A stretch of DNA of 64,000 nt. It comes from Dolomedes plantarius (Eukaryota; Arthropoda; Arachnida; Araneae; Dolomedidae). A program made the translations under genes and the position numbers. This document shows, piece by piece, positions 35,905 to 47,772 of this stretch; positions within the stretch are counted from its first letter, which is position 1, and every line of letters begins with the position of its first letter. The notes under the pieces are model-generated. The model searched no databases and was not told the DNA's origin. It saw only the letters and a list, made by a program, of their open reading frames with translations. Location of the stretch: NCBI GenBank assembly GCA_907164885.2, contig OU015498.1:130548151-130612150 (forward strand). The letters run 5' to 3'.

Positions 35905-38447
35905 ATGTGCCAGAATTAAGCTATGTAAAACTAGCGGATGAAAACTTTAATGTGCCAGGTCGCGTAGATCTGCTTTTGAGTGCTGAAATCTTTTATGAGC
36001 TGTTACAGCCAGGTCAGATTTATCCTGCTAATAGTAATTTGATTCTACAAAATACAGGTTTTGGATATGTAGTTAGTGGGAGCATACCCATAGAAACTGA
36101 GGGAAATATACATTGTGGGTTCATTGGGGATAATACTGGTTTAAACGAAGCTTTAGAGAAATTTTGGATGGAAGTACCCAAAAATAAAGAAGCAATAATT
36201 TGTGAAGAACATTTTGAGAAAAACGTTAAGAGAGATAGTACGGGGAGATATATATAGTAAAAATGCCATTAAAAGAAGATCCAATGAGTTTAGGAAAATC
36301 CAGAGATATTGCCCTTAAAAAATTAAATTCGTTGTGGAGTCACTTTTTAAGAGAGCCTGAGTATTTAGCATTATATAGGGAATTTATGCGCGAATATAAG
36401 GAATTGGGTCACATGAAGGAAATTTCTGAGTGTGAGGAAGAAATGGGAACATATTATATACCACATTTAGGAGTCTATCGCCCTGATAAAAGTACGACAA
36501 AACTTCGTGTAGTTTTTAACGCTTCTTCACGAGCAACCGTAGGTAATTCACTTAACTCCCTGCAATATAACGGTGGGGTTATTCAGGAAGACCTTTTTTC
36601 AATAATGGTGAGGTTTCGTAAGCACATTTATGCTTTCGTGGCTGATATTAGGCAAATGTATAGGATGATTTTAATTGACCCCAGCCAAACTACTGAGAAT
36701 TCTTTGGAGGGAGGGAGTGAATGAACCAGTTAAGACTTATGAGCTCAAAACAATGACGTATGGCACAGTAAGCGCACCTCATCTCGCTACCAGAGTGTTA
36801 CTTCAGTTATCCAGAGATGAATATGAGAATTATCCTTTAGCGTCACCAGTTTTAGAGAGAGGCTTCTACATGGACGATGTCCTGAGTGGTGCCGACACTC
36901 TGAGCGAAGCAAAGGAACTTCAATCGGAGTTAATAGGGTCTCTCAAGAGCGGAGGCATGATCACAAGTGGTGTAGTAATAACCCTGAATTAAAAACAGAG
37001 CTTGAAAGTGACTACAATTTTCAAGAAGAAGCAAATTCGCTAGGTGTTTCGTGGAAACCTAGCATTGACCACTTTACTTACCAAATTCAGCTGGAAAACG
37101 TGGTTCCGCCTACGAAGAGATCAGTGCTTTCCACAATTGCGCGAGCTTTTGACCCCCTTAGACTCTTAGGTCCGGTGGTGGCGAGAGCAAAGATCTTTCT
37201 ACAAAAACTGTGGTGCTTGAATTTAGACTGGAGCGATCCACTTCCTGACACGGAAGCGCAACAGTGGAAAGATTTCATTGAATCCTTGCCAGCAATAAAC
37301 TACGTGAGTGTTAAGAGGTGTATACTGATAGAAAAATCAGGGCATATTGAGCTTCATGGATTTGCAGATGCGTCCGATGCTGCATATGGATGCGTCATTT
37401 ACGCAAAGATCTATTTACAAAAACTGTGGTGCTTGAATTTAGACTGGAACGATCCGCTTCCTGACACGGAAGCGCAACAGTGTAAAGATTTCATTGAATC
37501 CTTGCCAGCAATAAACTACGTGAGTGTTAAGAGGTGTATACTGATAGAAAAATCAGTGTATATTGAGCTTCATGGATTTGCAGATGCGCCCGATGCTGCA
37601 TATGGATGCGTCATTTACTGCAAATCAACGTCAGGAAAATGGTGTTTTCAAAGTGAACTTGGTTTGTAGCAAGTCACGTGTGTCGCCTCTTAAGCGGGCT
37701 GCAATAACAAGGTTAGAGTTATGTGCAGCTGTTCTGTTAGCAAAGTTGAAAACCAAAGTGAAGAGTGCCTTACAATTTAAGGCAAGTGACATCTATCTGT
37801 GAAGTGATTCCATGATTGTACTTTCATGGATACGAAAAGAGCCCTACCTACTAAAAACGTTCGTGGCAAACCGTGTAGCCAAAATACAAGACCTGACAAC
37901 AGTGCAACAGTGGCGTCACGTGTTTTCCGAGAACAATCCAGAGGACCTTATCTCCAGAGGAATGAATCCTGAGAAACTGGCTACGAGTGAACTGTGGTTC
38001 GAGGGTCCTACTTTCCTGACTGACCGAGGGTATCCCGAACGTGAAATTCCTACATCAGTCATACGAGACGAGTTCACGTCTGAACTCAAACATTCAAAAC
38101 AAAGTGACTTACCTGTGCTTACTGTAACTTCTAATTCATTTCATCTAGAGTTATTTAGTATTAGTAACAGTTACACTAAATCAAATGCTGTTGTGTATTA
38201 TGTAACTAGAGAGTACACTACAAAGTTTTCTGTTGACCCTACAAACCCTATAGTTCTAAAGACTAGATCACGAGCACAAAATGCTCGCAATGAATGTGTA
38301 AAATTTGAGAAAATTTTCAATAAGAGAAAAAAGGAAAACTGTTTAACTGAGAAAAAAATGATTAGTGTTTTAGATTATTCAAGGGTCGAACTTTTATTCA
38401 TTGTGTTGTTAACAATTCTTTTGAAAAATAATGAGTGTTTTTTATAA
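35880..38447 (+). pseudogene. BEL1 pol: reverse transcriptase and RNase H, broken
   Basis: The first part (35880-36257) is the protease-RT linker typical of BEL/Pao (DLLLSAEIFYELL, GFGYVVSG) and ends at a stop. The RT follows from 36263, with the conserved YYIPHLGVYRPD, the first catalytic motif region FVADIRQMYRMI, and YMDD near 36867. Frameshifts occur around 36700 and 36990. RNase H motifs (IELHGFADA) appear twice because of a 216-bp tandem duplication. From about 38170 the expected integrase (H2C2 finger and DDE core) is replaced by unrelated sequence up to 38447. It cannot be active. Confidence 0.85.
37187..37618 (+). repeat. 216-bp in-frame tandem duplication in BEL1 RNase H region
   Basis: The block starting GCAAAGATCT at 37187 recurs at 37403, exactly 216 bp (72 codons) later, with only a few differences. 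The frame continues through both copies. Each copy contains the WCLNLDW and ELHGFADA segments. Confidence 0.93.
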
Positions 38448-38589
38448 TATTTTTCAAATAGGTATATTCTTGTGTAATACTTTGTGCTTTTATTGTTTAA
38501 TTAACCTTTCTCTCGTATACTTAATTAATATTGGTTACACTTAAACTGTATTTTTGTCAATAAAGGTAAATTTCATTATTTTATCAATC

Positions 38590-38730
38590 CTTCGAAAAAT
38601 TAGTGTTTGGTAGAATAATTGAGCTCTATTTTGGTGATGACAGACCGGTCAGAGTTGTTAATGTGAAAACTCAGTCTGGAATCTTTAAAAGGCCCATTAC
38701 TAAAATCTGTATTTTACCTGTTAATATGTA
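38590..38730 (+). pseudogene. BEL1 integrase C-terminal tail remnant
   Basis: Short frame reading RIIELYFGDDRPVRVV and FKRPITKICILPVN, which is the conserved end of BEL/Pao integrase regions (DUF5641-like). The DDE core upstream is gone, so this marks the right border of an internal deletion. Confidence 0.75.
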
Positions 38731-38832
38731 ATCTTTATATTAGTATTTTTTGTTATGCGTATAGTTTAATGTTTTCATACTTGTGCTTATTTTATATTTT
38801 TTAATTTACGTTTTGTGTGCCATAATTATACA

Positions 38833-39405
38833 CAGTCGAACCTCCATATATCGAACTTCCGTATATCGAAATTTTCTAGGTATCGAACTCTTAGCAAATC
38901 TCCATGTTCATTACACAGAAAAACTGTTTCTATATATCGAAAAAATCTCTATATATCGAAATTTTTTTCACGACATATTGGGAGATTTTATTCCACTTTA
39001 GAATAAAATCTCCCAATTTTTGGCGTTTGAAACAATACTTCGTGGACCACTCATGAAGTTTTAATGGACTGAATAAATGCGAGCATTTCTTTGATAAACT
39101 TTCCGCAAAACTGGCTGTTCAGCAAGATATTCGTAGTTTTTTTAAAAAAGAATGTAACTGTGATCACTGTAACCACTGTCTGGATTATTGTTATTTTTTA
39201 AGCTATATAGTACTCAATAAATCTTTCACATTAATTCACTTTTTAGTTATTAACTTTCATTTAATGTAAATTGGAAATGGAGTTTTGTATACGAAAATTA
39301 GCTTTAATTTTAATGTTTTAGGAGAATTATGATAAAACTAAGATCAATTCTATATATCGAATTTTTTCCGGCATTTTGCTACTTCGATATATGGAGGTTC
39401 GACTG
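38833..39405. mobile_element. Pogo/Tigger-like element inside BEL1, non-autonomous
   Basis: 573 bp with ends CAGTCGAACCTCCATATATC and GATATATGGAGGTTCGACTG, perfect inverted repeats of 20 bp. TA follows the right end, and the left flank is CACA/TA-like. Inner copies of TATATCGAA are repeated. A short region near 39050-39140 could be a remnant of a transposase-bearing parent but has no readable frame. It lies between the BEL1 pol remnant and 3' LTR, so it arrived after BEL1. Confidence 0.85.
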
Positions 39406-39447
39406 TAATTAAATGGTTGAATGTTACCATTGCAACGTGGGGCGGAA

Positions 39448-39676
39448 TGTTCTGAACCAACCCCCCATACGCTGTTGCAGCAGCGTCCCCTTTTAAAAAG
39501 AAGGGTGTTTGTTTATCAGTGTTCATCGAGAGGCCCCTTCGGGAGAGACGTGTTTTGCGGTGCTTGTGACCGCCGTAACCGATGGGTCTGAGTCCGTTAT
39601 TGAGATAATTAATAAATTGAGTTTTAAACAGTCCATGAGTGTATACTTTGTGTGGTGTCCTGAGCTGTCGACGACA
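39448..39676 (+). repeat. BEL1 3' LTR
   Basis: 229 bp, TGTTCTGAACC...GACGACA, preceded by a purine-rich tract and followed by the ATTCT duplication. Confidence 0.95.
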
Positions 39677-40607
39677 ATTCTAATAGCAGCCAATGTTTGA
39701 TTAAACCTGTAAATGCGTTTTCTGCATGATGGGTTTTTTCACCATTTCTCGTCATTAAATTGTTTTAAGTCAAGAACCGTTAAAGATAAATGGTTCAAAC
39801 TTGGAACTTGCCTTTTTCAATTATTTTATTTTAATTTTGATCCAGCAAATTTGAAAAAAAACTATTTACTTTCGAAAATATGATTTTTAAAAATAAGTTA
39901 CAAAGTTCTTTTTAAATTTTTACTCTAAATATTTTAAATTTTTCTTTAAAATTAATATTTAAAAAAACGCCGAATCAAAATTAAAACATATATTTATGTT
40001 TTAATTATTAAATGAAAAATTTTGAAATTCGACAAATTATATTTCGATTTATAACAATTTTAAATTACCCCACTTTTTAAAAAAAATTTAAAAACTATAA
40101 GAAGTTTTATGATGTGATTTTGTTTACAAATTATATGGTTAACCATCACAAAAAAATTCAAAATTTTAACTCAAGAAATAAAAATTTTAAAATGTGTCCT
40201 GGATTCCCTTTTACGTATGAATTTATTTTTACATTTATTCTATTAGCTTTTAGGCGAGACACAATTTAAAAACTTGATTTTGAATTTAAGGTTTTTATAG
40301 CAGAGAAACATAAGAATGCCTTAAGTATATATTTCAAATCATATCATTTATTGTTGCAGTATTGTTATGATTTAATGAAATACACTCATGTCCATAAATT
40401 AGGGATAATGCCAGCGCCGGCAAATAAAGTTTCAGAAACAAAACAAACGTGACTTATTCACAAAGCCCATTTATTAAGCGAAAGTTAAAGAACAAGAAAG
40501 ACGGTGTGTGTATGATACATAAAAACTACAATTTTTGCTTCCTGGAGCAACTGTAAAAAAAAATATCTCCTTTACAAAAACTGAATATTACATGGTTGGT
40601 ATGATGA

Positions 40608-40807
40608 TTAATACATTGTATGTTTCCCATGCGATAAAATACAATCCGTACAACGCCTAGGCATGCTGAGTATCAAATTATCGAGCTGATCTTGGGGAAG
40701 ATTACTCCACTCAGCAAGCAATGCTTTCCCAAGTTCCGGTACACATGTAGGAGGTGGTTGATGGGCTGCAACTCGTCGGCCAAGCATGTCCCACACATGC
40801 TCTATCG
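40608..40807 (-). pseudogene. Tc1-A transposase C-terminus
   Basis: On the minus strand the frame reads IEHVWDMLGRRVAAHQPPP, then LLAEWSNLPQDQLDNLILSM, PRRC and a stop after GKHTMY. This is the standard end of a Tc1 transposase, including the Glu of the DDE triad in IEHVW. Its upstream part lies 21.6 kb away at 62416-62685. The MVKSL start read at the hAT border is an artefact of the hAT end. Confidence 0.88.
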
Positions 40808-41099
40808 CAGTGGTGGCCAAACTTTTTACCACTACGGACGACCTCTAATTTAAATTAAAGACGGCGGTCTACCAACATCGTATGTGTTGAGTGATCCTAA
40901 GAAAATTAGTAATTTAAAGCCAAAAATTAGTTTAAATTTAAAATAATCGTACATATTACTAATTATATACAATATCAAGTTATTGTAATAAGAGAAAAAA
41001 ACGTTCTTCTTACAAACTAATTAGTTTATAAATAAAATATTATTTTATCTTCTTATTAATGCGGACAATGTTACTGTAAATTAATTTTAACCATTATTT

Positions 41100-41174
41100 T
41101 TATTTCGTATCAGAGGACGCGCTGGAAACATGACATTGCACATTTTCGGCAAGCTTTTCATACTGTGGTTCATA
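41100..41174 (-). pseudogene. hAT transposase, last 24 codons
   Basis: Minus-strand frame EPQYEKLAENVQCHVSS ending in TAA at 41100-41102. It is the end of the transposase started at 62309. The TA at 41173-41174 is the Tc1-B target; the frame continues exactly at 52102 on the other side of Tc1-B, within a Tyr codon. Confidence 0.85.
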
Positions 41175-41448
41175 TAGTGGCTTCTTAAAGTGTTAGGCCC
41201 TTTTCAGACGAGGCACATAGTTGATCAAACTGATTTCCGGGCGGCTGTCAAGGAGTGTAGCCACCATAGCAAATGTATGGGAATCGCCGGAACCTTTTCA
41301 CACGGAGTGAATTCGATGCCCAGACGGTTTTGCCATTTGGCACATGTGCCGATAACGGTCTCATCCCGATGAGTAGACTCAAAACAAAAGACATTACTGA
41401 ACGTACGCTCTTCACACCAGCCGCCTAGCTGCATGAGCTCAGTTCAGT

Positions 41449-41631
41449 ATGGAAAGCGTTTCAATTGCAAGTTTGAATGTGGAACAATTCATCGAAGAAA
41501 TTCGTATTAGTCCCGCGATATGGGACATTAGGTGTGATGAATATAGCGATAAAATTAAAAGGGGTGAAGCTTGGATGGAATTGGCACGCAAATTTTATTC
41601 CTACTTCAACAGCATGGACCCTGACCAATAA
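41449..41631 (+). pseudogene. MADF-domain protein of the Harbinger element, truncated
   Basis: The 60-residue frame MESVSIASLNVEQFIEEI then SPAIWDIRCDEYSDKIKRGE and AWMELARKF matches the start of MADF (Myb/SANT-like, Adf-1 type) domains, which are DNA-binding partners encoded by Harbinger/PIF-type transposons. It ends at TAA after SMDPDQ, before the second half of the domain. A GTAAGA donor-like site follows 10 bp later, so a one-base shift may have disrupted a spliced exon. Host MADF genes look similar, but the position inside Harbinger ends favours transposon origin. Confidence 0.7.
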
Positions 41632-42844
41632 GGTGCAATCGGTAAGAACATTTCATTCAAATTATTAGAATTATTTAATTAATTATTTGGAGGATTTGCG
41701 CAATTTGGTGCCCCTAGTTGTTTCCATGGAAACATTAGAAGGTTTCAATTTTTGTTACTATCAAACTATGTATATTAAGCAAGGGGACTGGGACGTCAAA
41801 TACCTTCAAAAAATTTATTTTTGAATTTGTGGCTTAAAAAATAGAGCAGATTCTGCAGATTACAAATATATATAATTTATGTACTTTCTGACACTAACAA
41901 CAATTTTAGCAACTTAAAAATGTAAACATACATTTAAATCCCATATAATGGGAAAGTGTCTTTTGCGTTTTTCTCAAAATGTGATTTTTTCATGTAATGA
42001 TACACTTTCTGCAAAATCTGTTGCAAGTACATCTCTGCAATTTTAAAAGTCAATAGAATTAAGTGCTCTTGTATCAATATAACCTATATTTTTATTTTTA
42101 AACCTTAAGATATTTTTGTAAATGGTGAAAATGTATGACAAAAATATGCAGATTTCTGATAAGTGAAATTTATAATTTTTTAAAAAAGTGTAACAAAGAT
42201 TTAAATGGGTTAACTATATAAAATAAACTGTGTTTAATCATCACACAAGATTTCAAGGTAAGATTTTCACTAAATTTTTGAAAAAGTGTTACAAAGTGAA
42301 TACCTCAAAAATTTCAGGGGGAAAAGTATGTTTGTTTTTATTGTTATTTTAAATTTACCTTTCAATCCAAAAAGAAATTTTTTTATCTTAAAATATTCAT
42401 AAAGGTCTTACTAAATTAACATAAAAAAATCATAATGATACATGCATATTTGTATAAGATATGGGCTTTAAAAGAATAGCCCAAATTTCCAACTTCTTAG
42501 TTGTCGCAGACGTCTCAGTCCCCTTGCAAATATCGATATAAATAAATACAGATGCCTGCTCAATAAAGTAGTCGGTACCATTCAAATTTAAAAGTTCATT
42601 TGTTATTTTGTTAATGGTGGTTAAAAACTCCAAAATTAAAACAAAATTTTTAACTTTTTTAGAATTTTTTTAAAACTTTATTTAGAAGCCGCATTATCAT
42701 TATAAAAATGAACAGAAATATTTATTTGGTCATTTCAACGAAATATATTCTTTATCATTGGTTGTTTATTTGATGTTTCTATGGTGACATACGTCACTCT
42801 CTTTACATTACTTATCAAACATCATTACATCGATTAGTACAGGT

Positions 42845-43049
42845 TGTACGGAGGTGTACTATGTTTGACAAAAAAGCAAAATGGATTGTAAATAAAATAT
42901 AAATTTAATAGCGTGGCATTGTTTGCCAAAGGAAACTCCGCTTGTTGCAGAAGCTCCTTCTTGGACGGATACAGAGTTCGTTCTGCGTTATTCATGCCGC
43001 TAGAGGGCGAAGTGGGTGGAGGCGTTACGTGACACATTATTACGTAACA
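42845..43049 (-). repeat. BEL2 3' LTR
   Basis: 205 bp, TGTACGGAGGTG...ACGTAACA on the + strand. It matches 47773-47977. Confidence 0.95.
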
Positions 43050-43213
43050 TACTCCCGCGTTGAAATTGTGAAAATTTCAAAATACATACAGTGATACATA
43101 AAAATATTAGAAAAAGTAAGCGAATAACAATTTAGCACAAAGCACATTACAATAATAAAAAAATTAAGAATATTATGTAGTATTGAAAAACACATTAAAC
43201 ATATACCTCAATT

Positions 43214-43651
43214 TCAATAATCATGAAGAGACTGATCATCATTTACAGGTAATAAACAAATTTGAGTGATGCCTCGTTTTACCACTCCGTTAGCTGTTTT
43301 GATGTACACAACTCTAACAGCGTTGTCCGCACCTTTATAATTTATAAGGAAGGGACCACAAAAGTCAATTCCGCAGTTGGAAAATGTTGGGCTTGGAATG
43401 ACTTGCTCGGCTGGTAAATTTCCCAACAACTGATTTGAATTAATTGGTTTATTTCTGAAACAAATTACACAGTCATTAACAGTTTTTCTTGCCAGATTTC
43501 TGCCTCCTATGGGCCAAAATTCTTGTCTGACGCAATGCAAGAGTGATTGCGGACCTACGTGCAAGTTTTTCTTGTGGAAATATTCCATAATGATTTTAGT
43601 GAATCTATGCCTAGCGGGTAAAAGCTTTGGGTGTTTTGAATCGTCGTTCAG
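43214..43651 (-). pseudogene. BEL2 integrase remnant: H2C2 finger joined to C-terminal tail
   Basis: The minus-strand frame has a zinc-binding region (HKKNLHVG, then CVICFRNKPIN), the first part of the catalytic core with one Asp (NCGIDFCGPF), and then abruptly the DUF5641-like tail (AVRVVYIKTANG, GITQICLLPVND). The second Asp and the Glu of the integrase triad are missing, so about 200 residues are deleted. A frameshift or stop near 43650 separates it from the upstream pol frame. Confidence 0.85.
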
Positions 43652-45886
43652 TTAAGAATTTTGTAATCGACCCCCAACTCGAAGAAGCTCATCTTGATCT
43701 AAAAAAGGATATAAATTCCTTACCTGACTCCGCTTCAAGTCCTTGTTATGTTTTAAACAATTAATTTCGTAAATAAAAGTTGCGTGTTGAACTAATTTAA
43801 CTAAATGATTAGCAACACTCATGACTTCTTCAGTTGTTAACTCACCTACCTTTCGATTCTTAGGAAATTTGACATTATGTATAAATCTGCAAATATAACT
43901 AAAGGTATGTACAAGTTTAGTAAAACTGTTACTAATTTTTAAAAAGTCATTAATGAAGCTGTTAGTAGTGTTAGCAACTAAGACAGGATTATATGCAGTC
44001 TTTAGTTCTTTAGAATAATCATTATCAGTCATGTTAGTAGGTTCCTTAGAAGATGGAATGTCTGAATTTAAAAATGAAGGGCCAGTCCACCACATAGAGT
44101 TCTGTAGAAGATTAGTTGCACCAGTTCCTCTAGATAGGACATCAGCAGGATTGGTTTCAGAAGAAACGTGTCTCCAATCATAGTCAGGACACAGTTCGTT
44201 AATTTGTTTAACTCTGTTGGACACAAAGGGTTTAAGTCTTTCATAAGGAGTTTTTATCCAAGCCAAGGTTATTGTAGAGTCCGACCACAGGTACACATGA
44301 TGGAATTCAACTTGAATGATAGAGATAATCTTTGCGACTAGACGAGCTAGTAGCAATGCCGCACATAGTTCCAGCCTGGGTATTGTTAAGGTTTTTATCG
44401 GAGAAACTCTAGATTTAGAACACAACAGTGTTGTTTGCTGCTGACCTTGGCTGTTTTTTGAGCTTACACAGATTGCTGCTCCATATGCCCGTTCAGACGC
44501 ATCGCTGAATCCATGTAATTCAATTATGATGGGATCTGTAATGATCACATGCCAAGGAATTTTCACTTGATTTAAAGCGGGAAGTTCGTTTAAGAATTTA
44601 AACCATTCTTTCATATCATCAGGCGGAATTGGATCAGACCAATTTAACTTTTCCCTCCACAGATTTTGTAGAAATATCTTGGCCTTTGTAATTACTGGTC
44701 CAATAAGACCAAGCGGGTCAAACAAGCGTGCTATAGAAGATAGAACATCTCGTTTTGTGAAGCTTGCTTTAGAGTCTACATTAACCTTAAAGGTAAAATT
44801 ATCGGAATTACATGCCCAAAGCATACCGAGAGTTTTCACAGGATCAGAATCTGAAGAAAAGTTATATTCAGCACCTTTACTGTCATTTAACAAGTTTGGG
44901 TGGTTGGATACCCATTTATGTAACTGCATGCCACCTTTGTTCAATACATTTATTAACTCAAATTGTAAGGAAATTGTGTCTTCTAAATTGTCTGAACCTG
45001 ACAAAATGTCGTCCACGTAGACGTCAGTAAGTAAAACTGCGGACGCACGAGGAAAATACTTCTGCTCATCCTCAGCTAAAGCCTTTATAGTTCTAGTCGC
45101 CAAATACGGGGCGCATGCTGTCCCGTACGTAATTGTACGCAATCTGTAAGTTTCAACAAGGGAGCACTGACTTGATTTCCACAAAATTCTTTGAAAATCT
45201 CTATCCGATTCTTCGACAAGAATTTGCTTATACATTTTAGTAATGTCTGTACTAAATACATATTTATGTGTTCGGAAACGAGCTACTATTGAAAATAGAT
45301 CCTGCTGAACAAGTCCACCATTCAGTAATATGGAGTTGAGACTTATTCCATTCTCGCACTTGGCTGATGCATCAACCACGACGCGAAGAGGGGTAGAAAT
45401 GCTCTCTGGGCGGAAAACTGCTTGATGCGGGATGTAATAAATTTCACTACAGTTCTCGCAGTCCGAAACCTTTTCCATGTGATTTAACATAAGATATTCA
45501 TCCATAAATGTCTTATATAAAGTGGACATAGTTGGATCTTTGTCCCATTTCTTCCATAATGAATTTAGACGTCTTTCCGCCATTGATTTAGACTCTCCTA
45601 AACTAGAACGTTTACCTTCCTTGATGGGCAGTCGTACAATAAATCTGTCGCTATCATCTCTTTTGTGAGTGGTAACAAAATGTTGCTCACAATACTCCTT
45701 TTCAAATGTTTGAGACTCATTATTTGTATCATCCTCGGGAAAGGATTCCATCTCAAAGAATTTTTTGACAGAAAGTTTTAAAGAATCTCTTTCTGAAATA
45801 TGAGCAAGACCAGTAAAATGGTGAGAAGCTGCATTTTCCACAGTCCCGGTAACCAAATAGCCGAAAACACTGTTCTGAAGCATCAA
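43652..45886 (-). pseudogene. BEL2 pol: reverse transcriptase and RNase H
   Basis: A 744-codon minus-strand frame. It has the BEL/Pao linker (SVFGYLVTG), the RT with YYIPHQAVFRPES, VFSTDITKMYKQI and the catalytic YVDD (residues about 290), then thumb and connection (LFDPLGLIGPV). RNase H motifs follow (IELHGFSDASERAYG, RLELCAALLLARL, WSDSTITLAWI), and then the region leading to integrase. It is long and well preserved, but it is separated from the protease by an in-frame TGA (45899-45901) and from the integrase by another break. RT copies the element RNA into DNA. Confidence 0.92.
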
Positions 45887-45898
45887 ATTATTATCATA

Positions 45899-46375
45899 TC
45901 ATTTGAATTTTTCAGCCTTAAGCAATCCAAGAAATATCTCACAACCTATGAGTAGATTGATTCTACTTGGGAGATTGAATGTATTGTCAGCAAGTTTTAT
46001 TTCGCGAGGGAAATATACGCGAGAAATATCAATTTTCTTTACAGGCGTTAATTCTGTGATTTTAGGTAGCACAAGGAATGATACTGCTATTGAAAAGCTG
46101 CCCTCATCGTTTGAAATTTTTGCTGTTACTTTATTTTTAATAAAATATTCTCCTCCGTTTATGCCTGAAATGGATGAATTGCATTTTTCTTTCTTTAATC
46201 CCAAAACATCTGCCACTTCCTGTGTACAAATTGATACTGAACTTCCACTATCAAGAATTGCTTTCACTTTTATTTTTTCGCCTATTGAGTTCTCAATATA
46301 TAACATTGTAGTGCATAAAAGGCTGCTCGAAGCTAAACAACACTCTTTGACATCTGCTGATAATGTGGCGCCCAT
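45899..46375 (-). pseudogene. BEL2 protease region
   Basis: Minus-strand frame with the aspartic protease motif AILDSGSSVSIC, then a long segment ending NLLIGCEIFLGLLKAEKFK before TGA. The DSG catalytic triad is intact. It overlaps the end of the gag frame (46333-46375) in a different phase, which may reflect a programmed or mutational frameshift. The single TGA separates it from RT. Confidence 0.88.
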
Positions 46376-47705
46376 GGTTTTGTCTGGTGCGACAAAACCA
46401 TATGAAATGATGACTCATTTTGAGCGGGAACTGACTTAGAGATATTTATCCCGTCAGAATACGGAATGTTTTCACAGTTTTGATTTGAATGTATTGCGGT
46501 GTTTGACGGGGCGGGATACTTATGAAGGAGCGTATGGTGGTTTGTCTGTTTACAAACGAAACAAGAACTTTTCGAACAGCAATTCGATAACATGTGAAAT
46601 GCGCTTAAACAGTTATAACAAAGTCTATGTTTTTTAACAAGATTGACTCTATCTTCCAGTTTCATTTCTTTAAATTTCTCACAGTGAAATAATGCATGGT
46701 CTTTGGTTTTACAAACTACACACATCTGAGAGGATTTATTAGATTTAACGAAAAGGGATTTGAATCGTTCGAAATTTGGCTTGGTTGAAATGTTAATATG
46801 AATGCTGTTTAGAATTTGACACCGTCTTTCTAAAAATTCCAAAAATGCATCGAAATCTGGTACATCGTTATCCTTCAGAGTTAGTTCATAATTTTTTCGC
46901 GTTTCGCGGTCTAATTTTTCAAGAACAATATTCAATAGTAAAGCGTTAGAAAATTTATCTCTTTCGAAATTCAAAATTTTCAGTGATCTAAGATTTTTGT
47001 TTATATTATCCAACAAGTTTCGAAGCTCTTTGGCTGACTCATGTTTGATAGATTGAAGATTTAGAATGTTTCTTGTGTGACAGTCGACGATGATCCTTTC
47101 GTTTTCGTACCTAAGCTTTAGTGCTTTAAATAGGGAAACATAACTGTCATCTGAGGTTTCTATAATTTTTGCATCTCCTTTTAGTGACCCACTTAGATAG
47201 TGAAGCTTTTCGTTTTCAGAAAGTTCTGAATTTTCGTCAATTAGACTAATAAACTGGCTTTTAAACAAGTTCCATTCCTCGAATTTTCCGTTAAAAATAG
47301 GAAGAGGGATTTTTGGAAGTTTTATTGACATTCTTTTCAGCTGATCATTGTTAATCGAATTCGACTCATGAGTAGAATTGTCAGAATTTTGATTTAGATA
47401 AGCAGAATTGTTCTTACTGATTTTAAGTTCATTAATCAAGGTTTTCAGACTCACCCCTGAATTTTGAAACTCCTCATCTAGCTGTGACAACATTTCCTCA
47501 GTTTCTTCAAAATTCTTTTCACTGACTACTTTATAATATTCTTCTTTTAGAACTTCAAATTTTCTTGAAGCTTCGAAATTACATCCAACTGAGCCTGCAG
47601 TTCGGCGACATCATCGCTATCTTCACATATAATAATCTTCTTCAACTGTCCCTTTATATTACCGCGTTTGCGATTAAGCGTTGTAATGACTGATTCTGTA
47701 GTCAT
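46333..47705 (-). pseudogene. BEL2 gag with zinc knuckles, one frameshift
   Basis: Gag starts at ATG 47705 (MTTESVITTLNRKRGNIKGQ) and shifts frame near 47575, after which a 386-codon frame continues to 46333. It has a capsid region (PLPIFNGKFEEWNLFKSQF, ALLLNIVLEKLD) and Cys/His knuckles (CVVCKTKDHALFHC, CYNCLSAFHMLSNC, CFVCKQTNHHTLLH). The gag would form particles and package element RNA. One frameshift inactivates it. Confidence 0.88.
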
Positions 47706-47772
47706 TGTACTTAAGTTTAAAACTAGGTAAAATTTAATGCACTGGTAAACCCTCCGGCTCGACGGACCAAAA

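Larger units (their letters stand above)
34036..39681 (+). mobile_element. BEL1: BEL/Pao LTR retrotransposon, complete ends, defective
   Basis: A 5-bp duplication ATTCT (34036-34040 and 39677-39681) flanks a 5636-bp element (34041-39676). It has two 229-bp LTRs that begin TGTT and end CA and differ at seven positions by eye, about 3%. A primer-binding site starting TGGTCCGTCAG lies two bases after the 5' LTR, and a purine tract (GTGGGGCGGA) precedes the 3' LTR. The interior encodes gag, reverse transcriptase and RNase H on the + strand, but the protease active site and nearly all of the integrase are missing. A pogo-like element is inserted at 38833. Confidence 0.95.
33889..40218. mobile_element. 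Inverted-repeat element interrupted by BEL1 (superfamily unknown)
   Basis: A left end near 33889 (GGGTCCAGGACACA at 33901) matches the reverse complement of the right end at about 40193-40218 (TGTGTCCTGGATTCCC). Without BEL1 the unit would be about 690 bp of AT-rich sequence with many AAAATTTT motifs. CGTATG occurs outside or at both ends but is not a convincing TSD. This is a tentative element. Confidence 0.45.

Noticed and set aside
44679..45030. Plus-strand frames over BEL2 pol
   Set aside because: They are antisense shadows of the minus-strand RT frame. The same holds for 45903-46439 (protease) and 53948-54229 (BEL3).
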